Source of the DNA: Actinomycetota bacterium
GTDB taxonomy: Bacteria > Actinomycetota > Acidimicrobiia > Acidimicrobiales > Ilumatobacteraceae
Assembly: GCA_009703975.1 (NCBI GenBank)
Contig: WLFB01000013.1
Coordinates: 1-11,874 of the forward strand
DNA length: 11,874 nucleotides
Direction: 5' to 3'
Positions 1 to 6,437 of the stretch are shown here, one piece after another; the stretch's first letter is position 1, and every line of letters starts with the position of its first letter. Below the pieces are notes generated by a model. The model searched no databases, was not told where the DNA came from, and was given only the letters and a program-made list of their open reading frames with translations. A program made the position numbers and the translations under genes.

Positions 1-121
1 ATGGACAGAACTTGAAACAAAGTCGACAACCATGACACAAGTCGTAAACTCGTGTTAATTCTTCGCGGGTGTCCGCCTCGTCAAGATATTTTGCGTGCAG
101 TGGATCGTAAATTATTGTCAT
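1..121 (-). CDS. Fe-S-binding protein (heterodisulfide reductase-like), N-terminal fragment
   Basis: Reading the minus strand from the ATG at 121-119 gives 40 codons open to the left edge, so only the N-terminus is present. The peptide starts MTIIYDPLHAKYLDEADTR and ends CHGCRLCFKFCP, a CxxCxxCxxxCP [4Fe-4S] ligand set with Cys at residues 29, 32, 35 and 39. This N-terminus is typical of the large Fe-S oxidoreductases (GlpC/HdrD-like, usually about 400 residues or more) encoded beside rubrerythrin in many bacteria, often with a DUF3501 gene after them. A weak GAGAG lies about 10 nt before the ATG. The gene follows rubrerythrin with a 96-nt gap holding a hairpin. The likely role is electron transfer linked to rubrerythrin peroxide reduction; the partnership is inferred from gene order. 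The family call is confident, the exact substrate unknown. Confidence 0.88.
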   Translation of the reverse strand, partial: MTIIYDPLHAKYLDEADTREELTRVYDLCHGCRLCFKFCP

Positions 122-150
122 CTTTATCTGTCTCTCAAAATCTGGGGATT

Positions 151-199
151 AAAAACTTCGTTGATGGTGCCGCCCGCAAAAACGAACGACACCATCAAC
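151..199 (-). terminator. Intercistronic terminator-like hairpin after rubrerythrin
   Basis: Arms GTTGATGGTG (plus 160-169) and CACCATCAAC (190-199) are perfect 10-bp complements. The stem can extend inward by two more pairs past one mismatch. Read on the minus strand, the stem is followed after GAAG by five T (plus-strand A run 151-155), the layout of a Rho-independent terminator. It begins 19 nt beyond the rubrerythrin stop and ends about 30 nt before the Fe-S gene start, so it may partly terminate transcription or stabilise the upstream mRNA. The loop is fairly long and the stem only moderately GC-rich, so termination may be incomplete. Confidence 0.7.
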
Positions 200-217
200 A
201 ATTAATTAACTAGCGAT

Positions 218-637
218 TTAGCCGAGGGCTTTGAGACCTTCAGCAAAACGACCTGCGTGGCTCTTCTCTGCGCGAGCAAGAGTTTCAAACCAGTCAGCGA
301 TTTCTGTGAATCCTTCTTCACGAGCAGTCTTGGAAAAACCTGGGTACATCTGTGTGTACTCGTAAGTTTCGCCTGCGACTGATGCTTTGAAGTTGTCTGC
401 AGTGTCACCGATTGGCTCACCAGATGCTGGGTCGCCAACTTCTGCAAGGTAATCCAAGTGACCGTGTGCATGTCCGGTTTCGCCTTCGGCGACTGAACGG
501 AACAATGACGCTGCATCTGGATATCCCTCTATGTCTGCCTTCTGTGCGAACCACAAGTAGCGTCGATTCGCTTGGCTCTCGCCAGCAAACGCTTCCTTGA
601 GATTCTCATGTGTCTTGGTGCCATTTAGCTTGGCCAT
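218..637 (-). CDS. rbr: Rubrerythrin-family diiron protein (no rubredoxin domain)
   Basis: This 139-residue cytosolic protein matches the rubrerythrin four-helix diiron fold. Ligand candidates are E20 in [11 protein letters not shown]53xxH56, E90 with E93 in GETYEY, and E124xxH127 near the C-terminus. It has no CxxC pair, so the C-terminal rubredoxin domain of classical rubrerythrin is absent and electrons must come from another protein. The family reduces hydrogen peroxide to water at the diiron site. The start is fixed by AAAGGAG (plus 645-651) seven nt before the ATG, the strongest ribosome site in the window. It lies 36 nt downstream of the PerR-like regulator on the same strand and upstream of an Fe-S protein, so it is probably the effector of a peroxide-stress operon. 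Family assignment is secure; the electron donor is inferred. Confidence 0.95.
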   Translation of the reverse strand: MAKLNGTKTHENLKEAFAGESQANRRYLWFAQKADIEGYPDAASLFRSVAEGETGHAHGHLDYLAEVGDPASGEPIGDTADNFKASVAGETYEYTQMYPGFSKTAREEGFTEIADWFETLARAEKSHAGRFAEGLKALG

Positions 638-673
638 GATGATTCTCCTTTGTTTATATTTGATAGTTGATGA

Positions 674-1180
674 TTAATTACTGCTTGCTTGTTTAACTTG
701 CCTTATTTTTTTCGCCTGGATACCAGGAGATCTTTTACTGTGTTGAGATACTTGCTCGCCGTGATTTGGACGATTACACCGATCACAACGACCATGAAAC
801 ACGACGCCAATTTCTTCAACAGCGAAACCCTCAGCACTACCAGCGCGCAATTTTGGTGCAGAAGTAATGTCCACATCATGAATCGCACCACACGAACCAC
901 AAACAAAATGTTGATGCTCACCCATATTCGGATCAAATCTCATCGCACCGTTGCCTAGATCGACGAGTTGCAGTTCTCCCATATCGGCGAGTTCTCCGAG
1001 AGTTTGATAGATAGTTCTTAGCGAGATACCAGGCATTTGCTTGCTGGCAATCTCAAACAGTGATTCGGCAGTTGGATGACTGTCATTGTCATGCAACAAA
1101 CCAAACAAAAGCTGGCGCTGCGGAGTGAGCTTCAATTGCTTCTCACGAAACACTTGAGCAAGTTCAGTTGGCGAACGCAT
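674..1180 (-). CDS. perR: Fur-family regulator, PerR-like peroxide sensor
   Basis: This 168-residue protein has an N-terminal winged helix (TPQRQLLFGLL, then ISLRTIYQTLGEL at residues 52-64) and a metal-binding dimerisation domain. Aligned by eye to Bacillus subtilis PerR, all five regulatory metal ligands are present: H35, D83, H89, H91 and D102. The last is Asp as in PerR, where Fur usually has Glu. The structural zinc site is C94, C97, C132 and C135. A basic tail of about 33 residues follows the last CxxC, longer than in many Fur proteins. I chose the ATG at 1180 over an in-frame TTG at 1216: the TTG coincides with a -35-like TTGCAA, and a -10 hexamer ends 7 nt before the ATG. It lies just upstream of rubrerythrin on the same strand, so it probably controls that gene and itself. 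Fur-family membership is secure; PerR rather than Fur function is inferred from ligands and context. Confidence 0.88.
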   Translation of the reverse strand: MRSPTELAQVFREKQLKLTPQRQLLFGLLHDNDSHPTAESLFEIASKQMPGISLRTIYQTLGELADMGELQLVDLGNGAMRFDPNMGEHQHFVCGSCGAIHDVDITSAPKLRAGSAEGFAVEEIGVVFHGRCDRCNRPNHGEQVSQHSKRSPGIQAKKIRQVKQASSN

Positions 1181-1187
1181 GCGGAAA

Positions 1188-1216
1188 AGAATAACTAGTC
1201 TGGCTCTAATTTGCAA
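1188..1216 (-). promoter_or_regulatory. perR promoter, leaderless type
   Basis: On the minus strand a -35-like TTGCAA (plus 1211-1216) is followed by a 17-nt spacer and a -10-like TATTCT (1188-1193). Seven nt separate the -10 from the perR ATG, so transcription should start at or beside the start codon. No Shine-Dalgarno sequence precedes the ATG, which fits a leaderless mRNA. Confidence 0.6.
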
Positions 1217-1246
1217 GTCATGCTAACTAACAATTGATGTGACTTA

Positions 1247-1265
1247 TGGCAAATTCAGTTTGCCA
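1247..1265. promoter_or_regulatory. 19-bp palindrome, candidate operator for glpD
   Basis: TGGCAAA-ttcag-TTTGCCA has perfect 7-bp arms around a 5-bp spacer, the size of a dimeric regulator site. It lies 50 bp before the glpD ATG, where it could overlap RNA polymerase binding for glpD, and about 30 bp upstream of the perR -35 element. It has no following T run, so it does not look like a terminator. The regulator is unknown. It does not resemble the AT-rich B. subtilis PerR box, so a glycerol-responsive repressor encoded elsewhere is as likely as PerR. Confidence 0.5.
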
Positions 1266-1302
1266 ATACTTGTTGGGCTTAGAGCGATAACTCGTCTTGC
1301 CT

Positions 1303-1308
1303 TAGGCT
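1303..1308 (+). promoter_or_regulatory. Candidate -10 element for leaderless glpD mRNA
   Basis: TAGGCT matches TANNNT and ends six nt before the ATG at 1315. No Shine-Dalgarno site is present. I see no convincing -35 at the usual distance, so the call rests on the spacing shared with other genes in this window. Confidence 0.4.
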
Positions 1309-2970
1309 GTGGCAATGCCTCGACCGATTAGCGGACCTCAAAATCGCATTGAAACTATTGCAAAATTAAAAGCGCAGGCTTTTGACATTGTTGTTATTGG
1401 CGGTGGCGTAACTGGTCTCGGTGTTGCTTTAGACGCAGCATCTCGCGGGTTGACTGTGGCTTTGGTTGAGCGCGAAGATCTCGCGTCTGGCACCTCTTCG
1501 AAGAGCAGTAAATTAATCCACGGTGGACTTCGTTATCTTCAGCAAGGCGAAGTTCGACTTGTTTATGAAGCGCTTCACGAACGCCAACGACTAAAGCGCA
1601 ATGCCCCACACCTGGTGCAAACTTTGCCGTTCATGATTCCAATTCTTAAACGAGATGGTGTTGTCTCAAAAAAGATTGCCCGCGCGCTTGGCTCGGCAAT
1701 GTGGATGTATGACCTGACTGGTGGTTGGCGAATTGGAAAGTTTCATCGTCGACTCAAGGCCGATAAAGCATTTTCGCATTTACCGACGATGCAGCGAGAG
1801 CGACTCGGGTCGGCCTATGTGTATTACGACGCGATGGCCGACGATGCGCGTATTTGTGTCTCACTTGCGCGAACTGCAATCAGCCATGGCGCAGTTATTT
1901 CGAACTACACGGCCGTCGATAAAATCTTGCACGACAAAAATGGCGTCGCGCAGGGCGTTCAAGTCACAACATCTGATGCAGAAACTTTTGAAGTTCAAGC
2001 GCGATTAGTTATCAACGCCGCTGGCGTCTGGTCAGATGAAGTTTTGACTACCGATCTTGGCTATGACCCAGACAGCATTCGGCCAGCAAAAGGCGTTCAT
2101 CTAACTGTGCCGTGGAAAAAAGTTCGCAACGACATAGCTGTTGTCATTCCGGTTCCAGGTGACAAGCGCAGTTTGTTTCTCGTGCCGTGGATCTCTAATT
2201 TTGACGGCACTTACCAGTACACATATATAGGTACTACCGATACTGATTATCAAGGTTCAATTGATGACCCTCAGTGCACCAGCACAGACATCGACTATGT
2301 ACTTAAAGCGCTAAATGCCGCCGTGACAACTGATGTCACTCGCGACGACATCACTGCTGTGTGGTCGGGGCTTAGACCACTCGTCAAAAGTGTGAGTGGT
2401 GAAAAAATGAGTTCTCGCACAGCCGATCTTTCGCGACGACACAAAGTCGCAACAACTAAATCTGGAATGATCACAGTGACAGGCGGAAAGCTCACGACAT
2501 ATCGCAAAATGGCCGAAGATGCCGTAGACCAAGCAGTTTTATCGCTCGACAAAAAAGCACGCTGCCGAACCAAGGGCTTACCATTCGTCGGAGCCAGTTC
2601 GAAAAGCGTTAAAAATAAAGATGCTCGCGATCAGCACCTTTTCTCACGCTTTGGTAGCGAAACACCAATAATCACAGATTTGATCGAGCAAGACGCAAGC
2701 CTTGGCGAGCAATTGATTCCGGGTCTGCCCTACTTGCGTGCTGAGGCTATTTTTGCCGTAACACACGAGATGGCAAACACCCTTGACGATATTCTTTCGC
2801 GTCGAACCAGAAGCCGAATAATTAATCGACGCGCAACTGTAGCTAATGCGCGAAATGTTGCCGAATTAGTTGCACCGTTGCTCGGTTGGTCAGAGCAAGA
2901 GATAAACAACGAAGTTCTGGCATTCGCCAACTCTTGCTCACTTGAGGATGAAGCCTCAGTAACTGTTTAA
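1309..2970 (+). CDS. glpD: Aerobic glycerol-3-phosphate dehydrogenase (FAD)
   Basis: This 553-residue flavoprotein oxidises sn-glycerol-3-phosphate to dihydroxyacetone phosphate, normally passing electrons to the quinone pool at the inner face of the membrane. The FAD-binding GGGVTG is at residues 31-36, with an acidic residue (E54) ending the second strand. The family signature GTSSKSSKLIHGGLRYL is at 61-77. Substrate-site equivalents of E. coli GlpD are visible as H264 (KGVH), R356 (SGLRPL) and GGKLTTYRK at 392-400. The C-terminal DAO_C domain spans roughly 430-545. Length fits actinobacterial GlpD. The open frame begins at a GTG (1309), but an ATG two codons in (1315) lies six nt after a -10-like hexamer and is my preferred start. 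The gene is followed after 9 nt by an FAD enzyme and then a kinase, forming one operon. Function is confident. Confidence 0.95.
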   Translation: MAMPRPISGPQNRIETIAKLKAQAFDIVVIGGGVTGLGVALDAASRGLTVALVEREDLASGTSSKSSKLIHGGLRYLQQGEVRLVYEALHERQRLKRNAPHLVQTLPFMIPILKRDGVVSKKIARALGSAMWMYDLTGGWRIGKFHRRLKADKAFSHLPTMQRERLGSAYVYYDAMADDARICVSLARTAISHGAVISNYTAVDKILHDKNGVAQGVQVTTSDAETFEVQARLVINAAGVWSDEVLTTDLGYDPDSIRPAKGVHLTVPWKKVRNDIAVVIPVPGDKRSLFLVPWISNFDGTYQYTYIGTTDTDYQGSIDDPQCTSTDIDYVLKALNAAVTTDVTRDDITAVWSGLRPLVKSVSGEKMSSRTADLSRRHKVATTKSGMITVTGGKLTTYRKMAEDAVDQAVLSLDKKARCRTKGLPFVGASSKSVKNKDARDQHLFSRFGSETPIITDLIEQDASLGEQLIPGLPYLRAEAIFAVTHEMANTLDDILSRRTRSRIINRRATVANARNVAELVAPLLGWSEQEINNEVLAFANSCSLEDEASVTV

Positions 2971-2979
2971 GGAGAATTA

Positions 2980-4491
2980 ATGACGACAACGCGCCCAACT
3001 CCACCGATTGAGTTCTCAGCAGACATCAGTCAAATCACCGATCGTTTTCAGACAACAATTCAACCGCTATCAGAATCGTTTCTCGCCGATTTAAATAAAA
3101 TATGTCAAAGCTCAATCGACCTTGCCGATCGTGTTGAGCACTCACGTGACTGGTGGCCGCTGGCAATGCACTGGTCGCTTAACGCGCAGACCGCTCGACG
3201 AGCAGACGTAATCTGTCGACCAACAACAACGAAACATATCAGTGACGTCGTCAAGTTGTGCTCAAATAATTCAGTACCGATAACTGTGTCGGGCGGACGC
3301 TCGGGAGTATGCGGCGCGGCTATTCCATTATTTGGTGGCGTTGTTATTGACATGACATCGCTCGCTGGCGTCATCAGCGTCGATGAAATTTCGGGTCTTG
3401 TCGAAGTGCTTCCTGGCACCTTCGGCCCGGATCTCGAGAATAATCTGCGAGAAAAACACGGTCTATCTGTTGGCCATTTTCCTCAATCATTTGATATCTC
3501 AACTGTCGGTGGATGGATTGGTTCTCGCGGCGCGGGACAGTTCTCAACGCGATACGGAAAAATCGACGACATGGTTGCTGGCCTCGAAGTTGTACTCGCC
3601 GACGGCTCGGTGATTCTCACAGGTACCGAACCAGCAGGTGCGGCTGGCCCAAGTCTCACGTCATTATTCGTCGGCAGCGAAGGTGCATTTGGGATTATTA
3701 GCAAAGTTTGGTTGCGCGCGCATCCGATCGCCCCAGCCGAACGACGTGCGGCCTATATGTTCGGCTCATTCGCTGATGCAGTTGAGGCGATGCGACTAGC
3801 AATTCGCTCGGGAGCAACTCCAGCCGTATTGCGACTTTATGACGAACGCGAGAGCAAGCGTGCTCACGGTGGAGACGGAACTCAGTGCGCGCTATTAGTT
3901 CTTGACGAAGGCGAAAATATATTGATAGACGCGATGATGAAAGTTGTCGATAATGCGTGCATTGCGAATAACGCACAGTCAGCTGATGTGGCGCTTGTTG
4001 AACATTGGATGAACCATCGCAACGACACAAGCGGGCTGCAAGCTTTATCTAAAAAAGGATTCGTAATCGACACGATGGAAGTTGCAGTTTGCTGGTCAAA
4101 AGTAAATCAAGTCGCTGAGACTGTAAAGAAATCAATCATGACTGTGACTGGTGCGAGAAGTGCAAGTTGCCATATTTCACACAGTTACATCGATGGTGCG
4201 TGTATTTATTTTACTTTTGTAGCCGAGCCAACGTCCAGCACCCTTGAAGCGATCGAAATTTCTTACGAAGCTATTTGGAATGCAGCACAGAACTCAGCAC
4301 TTGATGCTGGCGCAAATCTTTCGCACCACCATGGTGTCGGCATCAACCGCGCAAAATTTATCAAGCGCGCTCTTGGGCCAGCACACGATGTATTAGCAGC
4401 GATTAAACACGCGCTTGACCCAAAAGATATTTTGAATCCGGGCAAATTAGGTTTCGCTTCAAGTCGCGGCGAAGTCAAAACAAAGAGATAG
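2980..4491 (+). CDS. FAD-binding oxidase, alkyl-DHAP synthase-like
   Basis: This 503-residue protein has the vanillyl-alcohol-oxidase fold: an FAD_binding_4 domain at about 80-245 (PTTTKHISDVV, SGGRSGVCGA at 104-113, PQSFDISTVGGWI at 168-180, GSEGAFGII at 232-240) and a C-terminal FAD-oxidase_C domain to about 490. Beyond generic D-lactate or glycolate oxidases it carries marks of alkyldihydroxyacetonephosphate synthase (AGPS): the STVGGW block, HSYIDGACIYF with Tyr403, and a triple His HHHGVG at 449-454, matching the catalytic Tyr and His triad of mammalian AGPS. AGPS swaps the acyl chain of acyl-DHAP for a fatty alcohol, making an ether bond. Translation uses AAGGAG overlapping the glpD stop codon, five nt before the ATG. 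A homologous flavoprotein lies near glpD in mycobacteria (Rv2251 by Rv2249c). Family is confident; ether-lipid synthesis in this organism is inferred. Confidence 0.85.
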   Translation: MTTTRPTPPIEFSADISQITDRFQTTIQPLSESFLADLNKICQSSIDLADRVEHSRDWWPLAMHWSLNAQTARRADVICRPTTTKHISDVVKLCSNNSVPITVSGGRSGVCGAAIPLFGGVVIDMTSLAGVISVDEISGLVEVLPGTFGPDLENNLREKHGLSVGHFPQSFDISTVGGWIGSRGAGQFSTRYGKIDDMVAGLEVVLADGSVILTGTEPAGAAGPSLTSLFVGSEGAFGIISKVWLRAHPIAPAERRAAYMFGSFADAVEAMRLAIRSGATPAVLRLYDERESKRAHGGDGTQCALLVLDEGENILIDAMMKVVDNACIANNAQSADVALVEHWMNHRNDTSGLQALSKKGFVIDTMEVAVCWSKVNQVAETVKKSIMTVTGARSASCHISHSYIDGACIYFTFVAEPTSSTLEAIEISYEAIWNAAQNSALDAGANLSHHHGVGINRAKFIKRALGPAHDVLAAIKHALDPKDILNPGKLGFASSRGEVKTKR

Positions 4492-4495
4492 TGCC

Positions 4496-5959
4496 GTGAG
4501 CATTCTGGTTGTCGATGTCGGCACTAGTGGTTTACGTGCCGCAGTCGTACGCCAAGATGGCTCAGTACATTTTTTGAATTACGAATCGTGCCGACCAGAT
4601 ACCCCCAGCTCTGGACTTGTTGAATTTGATCCGCAAAAAATGGCCGATGCTGTTTTACGGGTATGCAATGCGACGATCGCACAATCCAAAAACTCAGACA
4701 CAATAGATGCAGTTGGCATAACCAACCAGCGTGCATCGACAGTGATGTGGAGTAAATCAACCGGCAAACCACTTGGCCCCGCACTTGGCTGGCAAGACTT
4801 GCGAACAGTTTTCGATTGCATCACTGCCGCTTCTGAACACTCAATCAAACTTGCACCAAATCAGACCGCCACAAAAGCGGCATGGATGATTCAAAACTAT
4901 GTCGTGGCGAAAAATCTCGATTTCAGCGACGTTCGAATTGGCACGGTTGATTCGTGGATCGCATCGGTACTTTCTAACAACGAACTGCACGTGACTGACT
5001 CAACTAACGCAGGGGCCACAGGTTTATGCACACTTGATGCTTCGTCATGGTCTGAGCGAATATGCGATTTACTAAAAGTTGATGTTCTAATGCTTCCAAA
5101 AATTGTCAAGTCAACCGGGGTGATAGGCAACGCAACTGCTTTGCCTGGTTCACCACCAATCGCATCATTAATTGGTGATCAACAATCATCATTAATCGGT
5201 CAAGGATGCATAAATAGTGGTGCGACAAAAATAACTTTTGGTACTGGCGGGATGCTCGATGTATTCACCGGTACAACCAGCCCAACAAAAATGCAACGCT
5301 CAGAAAACGGTAGTTATCCACTCGTGGCTTACAGCGACGAGCAAACAACTTTTTGGGCGGCTGAGGCGATAATGCTTTCTGCAGGCACGAACATCGAATG
5401 GCTTCGTGATGATTTACAAATTATTTCGACAAGTCAAGAAAGTCATGAGATTGCTATGCAAGTTAGTGATTCGGGCGGCGTAGTTTTTGTGCCTGCACTT
5501 TTTGGACTTGGCACACCACATTGGGATTACGGCGCACGCGGAACTTTGCTCGGTTTAACTCGTGGCACTACTCGAGCCCATATCGTTCGAGCAGTTCTAG
5601 AGGGCATCGCACATCGTGGAGCCGACATGCTCGAGGCAGTGATTGCTGACACCAAACTTTCGGTGTCTTCGCTACGAGTAGACGGCGGTATGAGTCAGAA
5701 TTTAACTTTTATGCAGTCTTTAGCCAATACGACTGGCTTGAATATCGAAATCTCGCCTGTTGCCGAAGCCACCACTCTTGGCGCAGCGTTTTTGGCAGGC
5801 GTCGCAGTGGGCACTTGGCCCTCGATTAGCCAAGCCACGAGCACCACCAAACCCGCAAAAGTAGTTACTCCGACACTAAAACTTGATCGTGCACAATGGC
5901 ACGAGGCAATCACTCGCTCGCGTGGGTGGATTCCCTCATTATCGAGTCTTGACTTCTAA
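4496..5959 (+). CDS. FGGY-family carbohydrate kinase, glycerol kinase-like
   Basis: This 487-residue ATP-dependent kinase aligns along its length with E. coli GlpK. Matching blocks are DVGTSGLRA at 7-15, GITNQR at 74-79, GDQQSSLIGQ at 227-236, FGTGG at 248-252, GLGTPHWDYGARGTLLGLTRG at about 337-357, and RVDGG with EATTLGAAFLAG in the second actin-like domain. Of the residues that bind glycerol in GlpK, Arg83 (here R79), Trp103 (W99) and Asp245 (D228) are kept. Glu84 is Ala80, Tyr135 is Asn122 and Phe270 is Met253. The fold and phosphotransfer chemistry are therefore secure, but glycerol as substrate is uncertain; a modified glycerol or other polyol is possible. The GTG start lies 4 nt after the upstream stop with only a weak AGAG before it, suggesting coupled translation in the glpD operon. 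Confidence 0.88.
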   Translation: MSILVVDVGTSGLRAAVVRQDGSVHFLNYESCRPDTPSSGLVEFDPQKMADAVLRVCNATIAQSKNSDTIDAVGITNQRASTVMWSKSTGKPLGPALGWQDLRTVFDCITAASEHSIKLAPNQTATKAAWMIQNYVVAKNLDFSDVRIGTVDSWIASVLSNNELHVTDSTNAGATGLCTLDASSWSERICDLLKVDVLMLPKIVKSTGVIGNATALPGSPPIASLIGDQQSSLIGQGCINSGATKITFGTGGMLDVFTGTTSPTKMQRSENGSYPLVAYSDEQTTFWAAEAIMLSAGTNIEWLRDDLQIISTSQESHEIAMQVSDSGGVVFVPALFGLGTPHWDYGARGTLLGLTRGTTRAHIVRAVLEGIAHRGADMLEAVIADTKLSVSSLRVDGGMSQNLTFMQSLANTTGLNIEISPVAEATTLGAAFLAGVAVGTWPSISQATSTTKPAKVVTPTLKLDRAQWHEAITRSRGWIPSLSSLDF

Positions 5960-5966
5960 ATTCGTC

Positions 5967-5972
5967 TAGATT
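5967..5972 (+). promoter_or_regulatory. Candidate -10 element for the ferritin-like gene pair
   Basis: TAGATT ends exactly six nt before the ATG at 5979, and no Shine-Dalgarno site is present. The identical hexamer at the identical distance precedes the PBP gene on the other strand (plus 11206-11211). A clear -35 is missing: TTGACT at 5949-5954 is too close. Confidence 0.45.
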
Positions 5973-5978
5973 TAAACG

Positions 5979-6437
5979 ATGCTTTCACCATCTGATATAA
6001 AACTTCTCGCGTTCGCACAAACGCTCGAACTCACCACCCGCGACATTTACGCAGCTGTATTGACGCGCAAATCGCTGAGCGATGACGAAAGTGCATTGCT
6101 TGAACAATTTCACGCCCACCATGTGGCATATGAACAAACATTAAATGGTTTGTTATCAAAGAACGCTCTAAACAAACGTGACGAAGCAATTTACGAAAGT
6201 TTTAACGCAAAACTTTCTGAAGCACAAAACATTTGGGTAGCACTTCTAGAAATTGAAAACATAATGATTGCAAGCCATACAAAGGCTATTGAGACAATCG
6301 AATCTGCGAAAGTTGCCGCATTAGTTGCGTCGATAATTACAGTTGAGGCCCGACATGCAGCCATACTTGCCAGCCAGACGACAACAAATATCTCAATGGC
6401 GCTAGATAACAACACTTCAGCATTGGTTGCATCATGA
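5979..6437 (+). CDS. Ferritin-like four-helix protein, cytosolic
   Basis: This 152-residue, mostly helical protein has no signal peptide or membrane segment. It shows the pattern of a ferritin-like diiron bundle: E17 in the first helix, E42 with H45/H48 in the second, E91/E93 and H100 in the third, and E123-A-R-H126 in the fourth, within the block VEARHAAIL. The same EARHAAIL block ends the bundle of the next protein, so the two are related. The start ATG follows a -10-like hexamer by six nt and has no ribosome site. It lies 19 nt after the FGGY kinase, so some read-through from the glp-like operon is possible. Its stop overlaps the next start in ATGA. Its function is not known: metal storage, oxidase or a structural role are all possible. 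The fold call is moderate, as ligands were read by eye. Confidence 0.7.
   Translation: MLSPSDIKLLAFAQTLELTTRDIYAAVLTRKSLSDDESALLEQFHAHHVAYEQTLNGLLSKNALNKRDEAIYESFNAKLSEAQNIWVALLEIENIMIASHTKAIETIESAKVAALVASIITVEARHAAILASQTTTNISMALDNNTSALVAS

Noticed and set aside
1..15. ATG at the first base of the plus strand
   Set aside because: It meets a stop after four codons, while the minus strand here encodes a clear Fe-S motif.
1181..1216. Upstream TTG start adding 12 residues to the PerR-like protein
   Set aside because: The TTG lies within a -35-like TTGCAA, and a -10 hexamer falls inside the would-be coding stretch. The Fur domain begins normally from the ATG at 1180.
3698..4030. A 110-codon minus-strand open frame inside the AGPS-like gene
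   Set aside because: It is opposite a well-conserved enzyme frame and gives a low-complexity Arg/His/Cys-rich translation typical of a shadow frame.
5949..5976. TTGACT as a -35 for the ferritin-like pair
   Set aside because: It is only 12 nt from the TAGATT hexamer, too short for a normal sigma-70-type spacer, so I did not pair them.
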